Positions 1 to 7,780 of a DNA stretch of 9,106 bases are shown in pieces (position 1 is the first letter of the stretch; each line of letters begins with the position of its first letter). The position numbers were made by a program, and so were the translations under genes. Under the pieces are notes generated by a model. It saw only the letters and a list, made by a program, of their open reading frames with translations. It was not told where the DNA came from and searched no databases. The DNA is from Actinomycetota bacterium (GTDB lineage: Bacteria; Actinomycetota; Acidimicrobiia; Acidimicrobiales; Ilumatobacteraceae): assembly GCA_005800965.1 (NCBI GenBank), contig SYEA01000045.1:1-9106 (forward strand), given 5' to 3'.

Positions 1-171
1 GAATTTACTCTCGAGCGGTATTGCCCGCATCGAAAAGCAGACCTCTCCACGTTTGGTGCACTTGAGGGGGACGAAATCGTCTGCACTCTGCACGGATGGC
101 GTTTCCGCACCAGCAATGGCCGCTGCGTAACCGCTAACGATCGTCAACTTCAGATTCGCCGCACCACGTAA
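1..171 (+). CDS. C-terminal end of a Rieske [2Fe-2S] domain protein (5' truncated by window edge)
   Basis: Frame 1 is open from the first base to a TAA at 169-171, giving 56 residues. It contains a full Rieske cluster-binding signature: C8-x-H10, then 17 residues, then C28-x2-H31, followed by GWRF. In this family the two Cys and two His ligate a [2Fe-2S] cluster used for electron transfer. The Rieske domain lies at the extreme C-terminus, unlike ring-hydroxylating oxygenases, where it is N-terminal. From memory of the family, this fits actinobacterial proteins with an MBL-fold (UlaG-like) hydrolase followed by a C-terminal Rieske domain, but the upstream part is outside the window, so that is inference. 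The end of the gene overlaps the end of the convergent beta-galactosidase gene by 22 bp. A stand-alone ferredoxin is possible but less likely. Confidence 0.8.
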   Translation, partial: EFTLERYCPHRKADLSTFGALEGDEIVCTLHGWRFRTSNGRCVTANDRQLQIRRTT

Positions 172-3100
172 CTGAATTCGTAGGTACCCGCGGCAACTTC
201 GTAACGCGGGTCAACATCGGGGCCGCAACTTGCCGTGCCGAGCCCACGATGGGCTACATCGAGGTGTACCACGAGATGTTTGCTGCGTTCTAGTTGCGTC
301 ACATCGAGTGCTTCGAACAGCTGTAGCGGTGTGTAGTGCACTGCGCTGAAGTGCAAGGTGGCAGGTGACAGCGCATCGATTCGCAGCGTGCGATCTTGAG
401 CGACGAACTCGATCCACTCACAATCGGTGCGCAATCCAAATTCTTGCGGCACGACGTAGGGCAACTCATCTGGTTCACGCGCCCACACGTCGCGCATCGC
501 ACTGGCGTTGCGGTCTGGGTAATTTTCGTGCGGCCCACGACCGAACCATCGCACATGTGTAAAGTGCTGTGAGAGGGAAAACCGCACGCCTACCCGCGGC
601 AAACCAGTGAGTGGCTCAGGCACCACCACGCGATGGTGGTACACCACACTCGAGTCGGACTGCACCTTGCGTCGCTGCACATGTTGCACACCTTGGGGAA
701 TGGTGTCGGCGAGTATCCCCTGACGCGTCCAGCGAGCAAGTGCTCGACCGCCGATGTGATGAGCCTCACCAAAACCAGGCATCACCTTGTAGCCGTCGTT
801 GTCGATGGTGGCCCGCATGAGTGCCAGCCGGATCGGTGCGGAAAAATCGCTGTCGGCAGGCAGCTGGTGAGTTGACGCACCAGTGGCGACATCGGTATCA
901 ACAGCGGTGTCAACAAAGTTGTTTTTTGACTGTGGCACTCGTACTTCAATTTCATCCCAGGCCACCAGATGCCCTGCTGGTGCGTACGCCGTTTCCGTGC
1001 GTTGCGTCCACCGAAACTGCACGGTGATGGTCTCGCTGGGCTTCGCGGCCTCAATTGCTGCCATCGCAGTAGAAGACATATTGCAGGTGGCTTGCTGCAA
1101 TGCAGGCACGTCAATATCAACTGCTTCTTCGTGCACCGTGGTGCCAGCCACCAACACGCTGAGTGTGCCGCGCAACGCACAAAGGCCAACGTGCGACTGT
1201 CGATTGTGCACCACAAACTGAGTCGTACCACTTGCTGTCACAGCAACTGGTCGATACGCCCACGCCAACTCGCGCATCACCGGGTGCGGCGTGAGGTCAG
1301 GTGCATTCACACCATCCGCTACAAAATTGCCATCGTTGGGTGTGTCACCGAACTGGCCGCCATAGGCGTAACGCCAGTTGGCACTCTTACTGCGACCTTT
1401 GCCTTTGTTTTGGACTTTGCCGCTGTCTTTGCCCGTGATATCAACACTTTGGCGTAGGCCATGATCTTTCCATTCCCAAACGAATCCACCAGCCAGCAGT
1501 GGTTCACTTTCAACAGCAGCCCAATAGTCGGCGAGTGAACCGTTGGAGTTGCCCATCGCGTGGCTGTATTCGCACATCACCAGCGGGCGATCGGCACCGC
1601 TACGGGCGTACTCCACGATGGCTTGAATCGACGGATACATCGGGCACACCACGTCTGTGGCGTAACGTCCGCCGTTGCGCCACACCTCGGTTTCACCATT
1701 GCGGGCATGAAAGATCGCGCCTTCGTAATGCAATGGTCGTGTCGGGTCAAGTGAACGAACGAGCGCCGCCAAGGCATCGTGATTGATGCCAAATCCAGAC
1801 TCGTTGCCCAACGACCAAAAAATTACGCTCGGATGATGACGGTCACGCACCACCATCCGTGCGCCCCGCGCCAACCACGTCGCCAAGAATCGTTCATCAT
1901 CACATAACGAGGTGTTGTAGGCGTGCGACTCGATGTTTGCTTCACCCACCACGTATAGGCCGTGCTCGTCACACAAATCAAGAAGGACTGGATCATTGGG
2001 GTAATGGCTCGTGCGAACTGCATTGCAGTTGTGCCGCTTCATTGCCAGCACATCATCGAGCATGTCGTTGCGGGTCACTGCTTTGCCACGCTCGGGGTGA
2101 TGATCGTGACGGTTGACGCCACGAATCGTGATGCGTTGGCCATTCACCCGCACTTCCCCCGCCTCAACGCGAACACGCCGAAACCCGGTGACGAGCGAGG
2201 TGAATTCTCGCTGGGCGAGGCCTCGCTGAATCAACTTGATGATCAATCGATACCGATGTGGGTCTTCAGCCGACCAGGCACGCACATTAGGAATCGAAAA
2301 CTCGGCAGTGGCGCGGTGACCAGCGAACACATAGCGCTTGGCGTATCGATGTGGCACATCACAGATGACGGGTTCGCAAAGTTTTTTTCCAGACAGCTCT
2401 TCGAACCACATCTGAACCGACACCCCAGCAGCTGGCTCACCGATGAACGCCACCTCGGTCGTCACCGTCGCGCTACCGGTTGCCGTGAGGTGGTCGTAGT
2501 CGACACTGCATTCCACCGAACGCACATGGACAGGCGAACGCGCTTCGATGAACACTGAGCGATGTAGGCCAGCCATCCACCATTGATCTTGGTCTTCGAC
2601 ATAACTCTGGGCGCTGTATCGCACCACCACGACGGCGACTTCGTTGTCGCCCGCGCGCACCAGATGGGTCACGTCGTATTCACTGGCCAAACGGTTGTCG
2701 GTGCCGTAGCCAGCGAACTTGCCGTTGACATACAGCATGTGCACACTGTCGGCTGCCCCCAGGTGAAGCACCACTTGCTGTTTTAGCCAGGTGGCAGGAA
2801 CAGAAACTGTTCGGCGATAAATGCCGGTCGGGTTATTGATAGGTAGACACGGCGGAGGACCATCGAACGGCATGTCGATGTTGGTGTAGTGCGGCAAATC
2901 GCCGACGTCTTGCAGGGTCCAGTTGCCTGGCACTGCGACATGATGCCATCGTTTGCCAAGCGCCGCACTACGGCCACGCAAGTCGGATTCAGCGACGGCA
3001 TCAGGCCCGCGCACAAGCAGCAGCCGCCACACCCCATCCAACATTTTGCGGCGGTGTGCGCGCCCCACTCGCACATCTTCAAGCGAGTTGCTGATGACGA

Positions 3101-3224
3101 GCGGTGGCCGCATCGAGAGGCGTTGTAATTCCACCACTGCAGGGTCGGCCCACGGTGCGAAACGGCTGTTCGCCAACATGTGCACATTCTTGCTGACAAA
3201 TCGGATAGTGACCGTGGCACTCAT
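150..3224 (-). CDS. lacZ: Beta-galactosidase, LacZ type (glycoside hydrolase family 2)
   Basis: This cytoplasmic-type enzyme hydrolyses terminal beta-D-galactosides such as lactose. It has 1024 residues from the ATG at 3224, the same length as E. coli LacZ. Numbering here counts a TTG codon at 3227 as residue 1. Domains run in family order: N-terminal sugar-binding jelly roll with EDQDQWW (211-217), the TIM barrel with NRHDHHPERG (372-381), RTSHYPN (405-411) and EANIESH (429-435), and a C-terminal small-chain domain with GRGPHENYPDR (896-906). The acid/base glutamate is E476 in GNESG and the nucleophile is E553 in CEYSHAMGNS, 77 residues apart (76 in E. coli). No signal peptide is visible. 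Start choices are TTG 3227 (AAGG 9 nt upstream), ATG 3224, or ATG 3179, which begins MLANSRFAPW and best matches where E. coli LacZ homology starts. Residues 597-617 form an unusual Lys/Gly-rich insertion. No sugar transporter or repressor gene is visible beside it. Confidence 0.95.
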   Translation of the reverse strand: MSATVTIRFVSKNVHMLANSRFAPWADPAVVELQRLSMRPPLVISNSLEDVRVGRAHRRKMLDGVWRLLLVRGPDAVAESDLRGRSAALGKRWHHVAVPGNWTLQDVGDLPHYTNIDMPFDGPPPCLPINNPTGIYRRTVSVPATWLKQQVVLHLGAADSVHMLYVNGKFAGYGTDNRLASEYDVTHLVRAGDNEVAVVVVRYSAQSYVEDQDQWWMAGLHRSVFIEARSPVHVRSVECSVDYDHLTATGSATVTTEVAFIGEPAAGVSVQMWFEELSGKKLCEPVICDVPHRYAKRYVFAGHRATAEFSIPNVRAWSAEDPHRYRLIIKLIQRGLAQREFTSLVTGFRRVRVEAGEVRVNGQRITIRGVNRHDHHPERGKAVTRNDMLDDVLAMKRHNCNAVRTSHYPNDPVLLDLCDEHGLYVVGEANIESHAYNTSLCDDERFLATWLARGARMVVRDRHHPSVIFWSLGNESGFGINHDALAALVRSLDPTRPLHYEGAIFHARNGETEVWRNGGRYATDVVCPMYPSIQAIVEYARSGADRPLVMCEYSHAMGNSNGSLADYWAAVESEPLLAGGFVWEWKDHGLRQSVDITGKDSGKVQNKGKGRSKSANWRYAYGGQFGDTPNDGNFVADGVNAPDLTPHPVMRELAWAYRPVAVTASGTTQFVVHNRQSHVGLCALRGTLSVLVAGTTVHEEAVDIDVPALQQATCNMSSTAMAAIEAAKPSETITVQFRWTQRTETAYAPAGHLVAWDEIEVRVPQSKNNFVDTAVDTDVATGASTHQLPADSDFSAPIRLALMRATIDNDGYKVMPGFGEAHHIGGRALARWTRQGILADTIPQGVQHVQRRKVQSDSSVVYHHRVVVPEPLTGLPRVGVRFSLSQHFTHVRWFGRGPHENYPDRNASAMRDVWAREPDELPYVVPQEFGLRTDCEWIEFVAQDRTLRIDALSPATLHFSAVHYTPLQLFEALDVTQLERSKHLVVHLDVAHRGLGTASCGPDVDPRYEVAAGTYEFSYVVRRI

Positions 3225-3244
3225 CAACTTCGGTAGCCTTGCCC

Positions 3245-3248
3245 AAGG
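3245..3248 (+). promoter_or_regulatory. Ribosome binding site deciding the GTG start of the Wzz-like gene
   Basis: AAGG lies 7 nt before the GTG at 3256, a good Shine-Dalgarno distance. The open frame continues upstream to 2953, but that stretch is antisense to the conserved beta-galactosidase N-terminus, so this GTG is the best-supported start. Confidence 0.55.
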
Positions 3249-3255
3249 TACTTAC

Positions 3256-4449
3256 GTGACAGATCAACACCATGACACCGATGCAGGTCTCTTGGCAGGG
3301 GTTGACTTGGCCGCCTTTTGGGAAACGCTCAAACTGCGTTGGTGGGTCATCCCGGTCGTCGTCAGCCTCGCTGTGGGGTTTTTGTGGGCTCAGGCGTCAG
3401 ACCTGAGCACCGAACCATCGGCGTATTACATAACTCGCACCTACGAAGCCCGCGATTCCACCGCTGTATTGGCCAGTGTGGGCATCGACCCCGTGTCGGT
3501 GCGCGCGTTTCCGGATGCCAACAACCAATTGTTGGTGTTGCAAAGTGCAGCAGTTCGTGATGAGATTTCCGCCGAGCTCGGTCGAGATGTCGTCGTAACA
3601 GTGACACGTAGTCGACCCACATTCACCTTGGTCGACACTCTAGAAAGTGATGGCCAGAGTTCATTTGTCTTCACTAGTGCCGGGGTGCCGACGTATTCAT
3701 TTGGTTGCACTGAACCCGTGAAGGCCGACTGCGAACGAGCGATTGCGGCCTATGTCACTAAGACGGTCGAAATTCGCCGCGACGCACTTACCGCAGGGCT
3801 TAATGACCTGCGCGCCGTGCTTGCCCAAGTGCAGCGCACGGCCCCCGACGACAGCATCGCTGCAAAACTGGCGGCGATTGATGTATTGATCGAGCGCGCC
3901 GACACGCCGCTTTTGGAAATCTCACGATTCGAAGAAGCAATCGGCGCAACACTCACCAGCGTCAGGCGGCCCACCTACACCTTCGGTCTGGCTGCCGGGC
4001 TGCTCGTTGCGTTGCTCGTTTTACTACAACTCACCTATAGCGATAGTCGTATTCGTACTGCCCGACAGCTCACGCGCATCGCCGGTTTGACTCGACTGCT
4101 TGGGCACGTGCGTGCTGCGCCCGAAACTGTTCGTGACCGCCGTGCGTCGATAGCGGTGCACCAGGCGCTCCAGCAATCTTCGGCCTCCACTATTCGCTAC
4201 ATCCCGCTGCGCAGCGCCTTGGCTGACACCACTGCTGTGCAGCGAGTTGCGGACATGAGCCAAGCTCCATTCAGCGTGACGGCACCGTTCAGTGAATTGA
4301 CCGTGTCAGAGCTAACGACGGGGAACCCCAGTGAACTGGATGTCATCGTGGTGCAACGCAACCGAGACCTACGCACAGATGTAGTGGAAGTATTGGCGGC
4401 CCTGGATCGCACCGGCCGCTCAGTGGCGGGCGTTCTGCTCGTTAACTGA
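3256..4449 (+). CDS. Wzz-like polysaccharide chain-length/co-polymerase protein with degenerate kinase-like cytoplasmic tail
   Basis: The product has 397 residues from the GTG at 3256. A short cytoplasmic N-terminus with LKLRWW leads into TM1 (about 29-46). An extracytoplasmic domain (47-238) follows, with helical stretches that could form coiled coils, then TM2 (about 241-260). This two-TM layout is that of Wzz/polysaccharide co-polymerases, which set glycan chain length. The remaining roughly 135 cytoplasmic residues resemble, in order, the linker and edges of a CpsD/BY-kinase domain. RTARQLTRIAGLTRLLGHV (268-286) matches the usual linker, and LDVIVVQRNRDLRTDVVEVL (361-380) followed by GVLLVN (392-397) matches the final strand and helix. 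No Walker A (GxxGxGK[ST]), Walker B or Tyr-rich tail is visible, so ATPase activity is unlikely. Two cysteines, C151 and C159, lie in the extracytoplasmic part and might pair. The gene is divergent from lacZ (31 bp gap) and convergent with the ligase gene (12 bp gap). Confidence 0.75.
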   Translation: MTDQHHDTDAGLLAGVDLAAFWETLKLRWWVIPVVVSLAVGFLWAQASDLSTEPSAYYITRTYEARDSTAVLASVGIDPVSVRAFPDANNQLLVLQSAAVRDEISAELGRDVVVTVTRSRPTFTLVDTLESDGQSSFVFTSAGVPTYSFGCTEPVKADCERAIAAYVTKTVEIRRDALTAGLNDLRAVLAQVQRTAPDDSIAAKLAAIDVLIERADTPLLEISRFEEAIGATLTSVRRPTYTFGLAAGLLVALLVLLQLTYSDSRIRTARQLTRIAGLTRLLGHVRAAPETVRDRRASIAVHQALQQSSASTIRYIPLRSALADTTAVQRVADMSQAPFSVTAPFSELTVSELTTGNPSELDVIVVQRNRDLRTDVVEVLAALDRTGRSVAGVLLVN

Positions 4450-4461
4450 GTTGTCTACTGC

Positions 4462-5760
4462 CTAGTTCGCTACAGACTCAACTGATTCATCTGCTCGTGT
4501 AGCCGAACCAGCAAACAACACAGCAACCAGCATCGCCCACAAAAAATGTGACCCGATAAAAAATGATTCCTGTGTTGCTGCGGCGAGCACGAAACCAATC
4601 ACCAAAAATCGTGGTGTTGCTACGCGTACATCGGCAAGCTGATCGAGACTGCGCACACCAAAGACCACCACACCAAAAAACAAGACGCCCGCCAGCACAC
4701 CACCACCCAGCAATAGATCGTGATACCCGTTGTGCGACCATTCGGTATCAATAGCTGCCCACCACACCCCTACACGATCAAAGTCCAGTGTTCGTCGGGC
4801 GGCCATCCAACCCCAGCCCTGCCATGGCTTTACGAGAAAGCCGGCCCAGTTTTGGGCCCACAAACCACCGCGTGAATTGAACGTGGCAGTCTCACCAGAC
4901 ACCGATGCCAGCCCGGCGACGGTGCGCAACGCCATGAATACCACAACCGCAGAGATCGTCATCGCAATTGGTGCAGCCACGTTGTGCCAACGACTGGCTA
5001 CGGAAATGTGCTGAGTAATCAGACGTATAAGCAACCACAACACCAAGGCACCGCTCGCCACACCTAAGGCCAACGGCGAAGTGCGCGACTGGGCTCGCCA
5101 CAAAACGAGTACAGCCACACCAGCGAGTGCAACACCAGCAGCAAGAACTGCCACATCGTTCGTGCGGCGGCGCATCGTGGTGAATACCATCCCGATGAAT
5201 GCCAACAACGCCATTGCGGCAACGGGCGCCAACGAGTTGCGGTTGTAGTAGATACCAATCCAATAATCGTCTTGCGCATCAACGGCGAGTTGCCAATCAC
5301 GTTGAATCGCTAGTAACGACATCGCTAACCCAAGTGCCATGGCAGCAGCAACGATTCGCCACAAGTCGCGCATCGCAAAACGTGTGGCGAGATACAAACC
5401 AAAACCCGTGGTAGTAGCCAGTGCAATGAACTCAGACACCGAGTGTCGCGCAAAGGTCGACCATACGACACTCGCCCCCAGCCATGCCAACAATCCCATG
5501 AGCATCCACATCCGTGGCTCTCGCACCTTGCGCTCGGTAACCGATCGGAACCACAACAAACAACCTGGCATTTGCACCAAAACGAATGTTGCAAAATACG
5601 CCTGACCAATTGCCGGTAGCGCAATGAACTGTTGGTACTCTCCACTTTCGCTCCAGAGTCGATACACGGGGCCTTGCGTGAGGGCAAACAGCGCCAACGC
5701 CGCATACGCCAGTTCTGCGCGCTTCCACGCACCGACTAATGACTGTTGAAGACTTCCCAT
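4462..5760 (-). CDS. O-antigen ligase/polymerase family membrane protein (WaaL/Wzy type)
   Basis: The product has 432 residues and about 11-12 hydrophobic segments, for example near 16-30, 50-70, 85-100, 134-152, 176-196, 203-222, 228-250, 262-283, 351-370 and 385-418. The Wzy_C/O-antigen ligase pattern is clear. YYNRNSLA (171-178) corresponds to the conserved N-x-L/A site. The large extracytoplasmic loop has FNSRGGLW (294-301, with Arg297) and KPWQGWGW (311-318), and SHNGYHDLLLGGG (342-354, with His343) precedes the next membrane span. Known members transfer a lipid-linked glycan to an acceptor (ligase) or join repeat units (polymerase); sequence alone does not separate these. A nearby ABC exporter favours ligase, since ABC-exported glycans need no Wzy, while the adjacent Wzz-like gene favours polymerase. 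The ATG at 5760 has no good Shine-Dalgarno but a TAGATT box 8 nt upstream, suggesting a leaderless transcript. Confidence 0.88.
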   Translation of the reverse strand: MGSLQQSLVGAWKRAELAYAALALFALTQGPVYRLWSESGEYQQFIALPAIGQAYFATFVLVQMPGCLLWFRSVTERKVREPRMWMLMGLLAWLGASVVWSTFARHSVSEFIALATTTGFGLYLATRFAMRDLWRIVAAAMALGLAMSLLAIQRDWQLAVDAQDDYWIGIYYNRNSLAPVAAMALLAFIGMVFTTMRRRTNDVAVLAAGVALAGVAVLVLWRAQSRTSPLALGVASGALVLWLLIRLITQHISVASRWHNVAAPIAMTISAVVVFMALRTVAGLASVSGETATFNSRGGLWAQNWAGFLVKPWQGWGWMAARRTLDFDRVGVWWAAIDTEWSHNGYHDLLLGGGVLAGVLFFGVVVFGVRSLDQLADVRVATPRFLVIGFVLAAATQESFFIGSHFLWAMLVAVLFAGSATRADESVESVAN

Positions 5761-5768
5761 TGAGGTTC

Positions 5769-5774
5769 AATCTA
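5769..5774 (-). promoter_or_regulatory. Candidate -10 box (TAGATT) of the O-antigen ligase/polymerase gene
   Basis: On the minus strand TAGATT ends 8 nt before the ATG at 5760. This fits TANNNT and would start transcription at or very near the start codon. No convincing -35 element was found, and no ribosome binding site is present, as expected for leaderless starts. Confidence 0.35.
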
Positions 5775-5842
5775 TTCTTCGGATGGGTAGTGACACGGGG
5801 CAACTAGCCTGATATTGGTGTTTGACTGCTTGGTGTCGTTCG

Positions 5843-6571
5843 ATGATTGAACAGTTCCCCATCATCATTAATGTTCGTGACAGGCTCTCACCACTCCTGC
5901 TGCTGCTGGAGTGGCTCGAGTCTGTAGGGCAACGAGAAATATGGCTCTGTGATAACGCCAGCACGTACCCCCCACTGGTCGAATTTCTCCAATCCACTCG
6001 ACACCATGTCCTGCTCACCAAGTCCAATTTGGGCCATCGAGCGCCGTGGCTGAGTGGGTTGGTTCCCGAGGTCGGCAATGGTCGATTCTTCGTTGTCACC
6101 GACCCCGACGTGGTACCTGCGCAAGAGTGTCCCACTGATGTGCTGCAATTCTTCAAACAGTCACTGCAGCAGCACCCAGAAATCAACAAAATCGGGTTCT
6201 CCTTAAAAATTGACGACCTTCCCGATCACTTCAAACACAAAGACAGCGTTATCGCGTGGGAGAGTCAGTTCTGGACGATTCCCGCATTTGACGCGTTCTA
6301 CCGGGCACCAATTGACACCACATTTGCCATGTACCCACCCGGACTCGGCCATGGCCCACATCATCTTCGCTCAGCACCTCCCTATGAAGCGCGCCATCTA
6401 CCCTGGTACCAAAATTCATCCGAACCGACGCAGGAAGATCTCTACTACGCGCGTCATTCCGATTCCCAAATCACCAATTGGAACGACGATCGAATTCCAG
6501 CAAATGTCCGCGCAACGTTGCGCATCCAGAAAATATCCCAAACACCCGATCAGGAGGGGCCTCCCACATGA
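5843..6571 (+). CDS. Small GT-A-fold (family 2-like) glycosyltransferase
   Basis: The product has 242 residues from the ATG at 5843. A TTG at 5822 would add seven residues. It is soluble, with no membrane segment. The N-terminus has a Rossmann-like order: strand PIIINVRDR (6-14), a helix, strand EIWLCDNAS (32-40), strand HHVLLTKSNLGH (55-66), and FFVVTDPDVVP (82-92), whose D87-P-D89 is the likely metal/nucleotide-sugar DxD motif. The second half is less usual, with EARHLPWYQNS (182-192) and EDLYYARH (198-205). I recall a similar ArgHis-Leu-Pro-Trp-Tyr block in small glycosyltransferase-like proteins of polysaccharide clusters, without a defined donor. Its stop overlaps the wzt start by ATGA (6568-6571), so the two are probably co-translated. 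It may add a terminal or late sugar to the exported glycan, but donor and acceptor cannot be read from the sequence. Confidence 0.78.
   Translation: MIEQFPIIINVRDRLSPLLLLLEWLESVGQREIWLCDNASTYPPLVEFLQSTRHHVLLTKSNLGHRAPWLSGLVPEVGNGRFFVVTDPDVVPAQECPTDVLQFFKQSLQQHPEINKIGFSLKIDDLPDHFKHKDSVIAWESQFWTIPAFDAFYRAPIDTTFAMYPPGLGHGPHHLRSAPPYEARHLPWYQNSSEPTQEDLYYARHSDSQITNWNDDRIPANVRATLRIQKISQTPDQEGPPT
6552..6559 (+). promoter_or_regulatory. Strong Shine-Dalgarno sequence for wzt inside the glycosyltransferase gene
   Basis: AGGAGGGG lies in the last codons of the glycosyltransferase gene, its AGGAGG core ending 10 nt before the ATG at 6568. It is the best ribosome binding site in the window. It fixes the wzt start although the frame is open from 6478. 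Confidence 0.75.
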
Positions 6572-7770
6572 GCGCGCCGGCAATTCGAGTTGAAGGTTTA
6601 TGGAAAAATTTTCGTGTCTATCACGAGCGAAACCGCAATATCAAGGCAACGGTATTAAGCGGACGACGGGCTCGATTCGAAGAATTTTGGGCGCTCCGCG
6701 ACGTGGGCTTCACCGTGAATCATGGAGCAACAGTTGGGGTGATCGGCTCGAATGGATCAGGTAAAACCACCCTATTGAAGTGCCTAACGGGAATCTATGA
6801 ACCGGAGCGCGGAGCCGTGCATATCGACGGCAATATTGCTGCACTGCTTGAACTTGGCGCTGGATTTCATCCCGAACTCTCGGGCGCAGAAAACATCTAC
6901 CTCAATGGCTCCATTATGGGAATGTCAAAGAAAGAAATCGATGCGAAGTTTGACAGCATCGTCGAGTTCGCGGGCCTCGAGCAATTTATCGATACACCAG
7001 TGAAGAACTTTTCGTCCGGTATGGTCGTGCGACTTGGTTTCTCGATAGCAACGCATGTGGAGCCAGAGGTCCTACTGATTGACGAGATTCTCGCCGTTGG
7101 TGACCAGGCGTTTCAACGCAAAAGCACGGAGAAAATCGAGCAGTTTCGCCGCGAGGGCCGCACCATTCTGGTGGTGAGTCACTCACTGGGACTCGTTCAA
7201 CAACTTTGCGACACCGTCGTGTGGTTGGAAAAGGGTCAACTCAAGATGACCGGGCCCGCAGCAGACGTCATCGCGGCCTATACCGGTACGACGTACGGCA
7301 ACTTTGCCCGCGAAGATGCAAGTTCAAAAACCCGATGGGGCACGGGTGACGCACAATTTTCCACGATCACCACGCACAACTCTGACGGCCAACCAGTCAC
7401 AACTCTTCGCTCCGGTGACTCCCTGCGCATCCATATAGAAATCAACTCTCATCTGCGCATCGAGTCACCTGTAGTCCGCATACAGATGGAAACCGCCTCG
7501 GGTGAACTGGTTTGGTCTACGACTACCCAGCGTGGGGCCGCAACCTTGCGAGTTCTGGATGGCCCAGCAACAGCAGAACTCGCAATTCCATCTTTGCCGT
7601 TGGCAGAAGGAACGTACTACCTCAGCGCTGCCATAACCGATGCCACCGGCAACACCGAGTTTGACCACTGCCAGCACTGGGTAAAAATCCACGTAGTTGA
7701 CGGGCCGATAGGCGATGGTGGCGTCGTTGCTATTCCCTCCGGGTGGTCGATTGGTCGCCAACGAACGTAG
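6568..7770 (+). CDS. wzt: ABC transporter ATPase for polysaccharide export with C-terminal glycan-binding domain (Wzt)
   Basis: The product has 400 residues and two parts. The nucleotide-binding domain (about 1-240) carries Walker A GSNGSGKTT (60-68), the Wzt-type glycine-rich segment LLELGAGFHPELSG (93-106), signature FSSGM (148-152), Walker B with catalytic Glu in EVLLIDEILAVGD (167-179, E173) and the switch His205 in SHS. All ATPase motifs are intact. Residues about 255-385 form a beta-rich region (RSGDSLRIHIEI, then LAEGTYYLSAAI) matching the Wzt C-terminal carbohydrate-binding domain, which in E. coli O9a-type systems recognises the modified non-reducing end of the glycan before export. 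The protein should act at the inner face of the membrane with a Wzm permease. The start is set by AGGAGG and the ATGA overlap with the glycosyltransferase. Its end faces the end of the permease gene with 10 bp between, an uncommon arrangement. Confidence 0.95.
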   Translation: MSAPAIRVEGLWKNFRVYHERNRNIKATVLSGRRARFEEFWALRDVGFTVNHGATVGVIGSNGSGKTTLLKCLTGIYEPERGAVHIDGNIAALLELGAGFHPELSGAENIYLNGSIMGMSKKEIDAKFDSIVEFAGLEQFIDTPVKNFSSGMVVRLGFSIATHVEPEVLLIDEILAVGDQAFQRKSTEKIEQFRREGRTILVVSHSLGLVQQLCDTVVWLEKGQLKMTGPAADVIAAYTGTTYGNFAREDASSKTRWGTGDAQFSTITTHNSDGQPVTTLRSGDSLRIHIEINSHLRIESPVVRIQMETASGELVWSTTTQRGAATLRVLDGPATAELAIPSLPLAEGTYYLSAAITDATGNTEFDHCQHWVKIHVVDGPIGDGGVVAIPSGWSIGRQRT

Positions 7771-7780
7771 TGGCTGTCAG

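Noticed and set aside
782..1231. A 149-codon minus-strand open frame overlapping lacZ.
   Set aside because: It is in another frame of the same strand as intact lacZ, with no conserved motif; lacZ itself shows no frameshift there.
1962..2558. A 198-codon open frame on the plus strand inside the beta-galactosidase gene, plus many similar shorter ones between 211 and 3220.
   Set aside because: They lie opposite or out of frame with a strongly conserved GH2 gene, show no recognisable domain, and are expected in GC-rich coding sequence.
2953..3255. In-frame upstream extension of the Wzz-like gene (101 more codons).
   Set aside because: It is antisense to the lacZ N-terminus, has no membrane or domain signature expected for Wzz, and the GTG at 3256 has a well-placed AAGG.
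4449..4483. Imperfect inverted repeat (AGTTG-TCT with AGA-CT-CAACT) at the convergent ends of the Wzz-like and ligase genes, a possible bidirectional terminator.
   Set aside because: The stem is only 5+3 bp with a bulge and an 17-base loop and has no U-tract, so it is not convincing as a terminator.
6478..6567. In-frame upstream extension of wzt by 30 codons.
   Set aside because: It lies within the glycosyltransferase coding sequence, and the ATG at 6568 has a strong Shine-Dalgarno and begins where Wzt homology begins.
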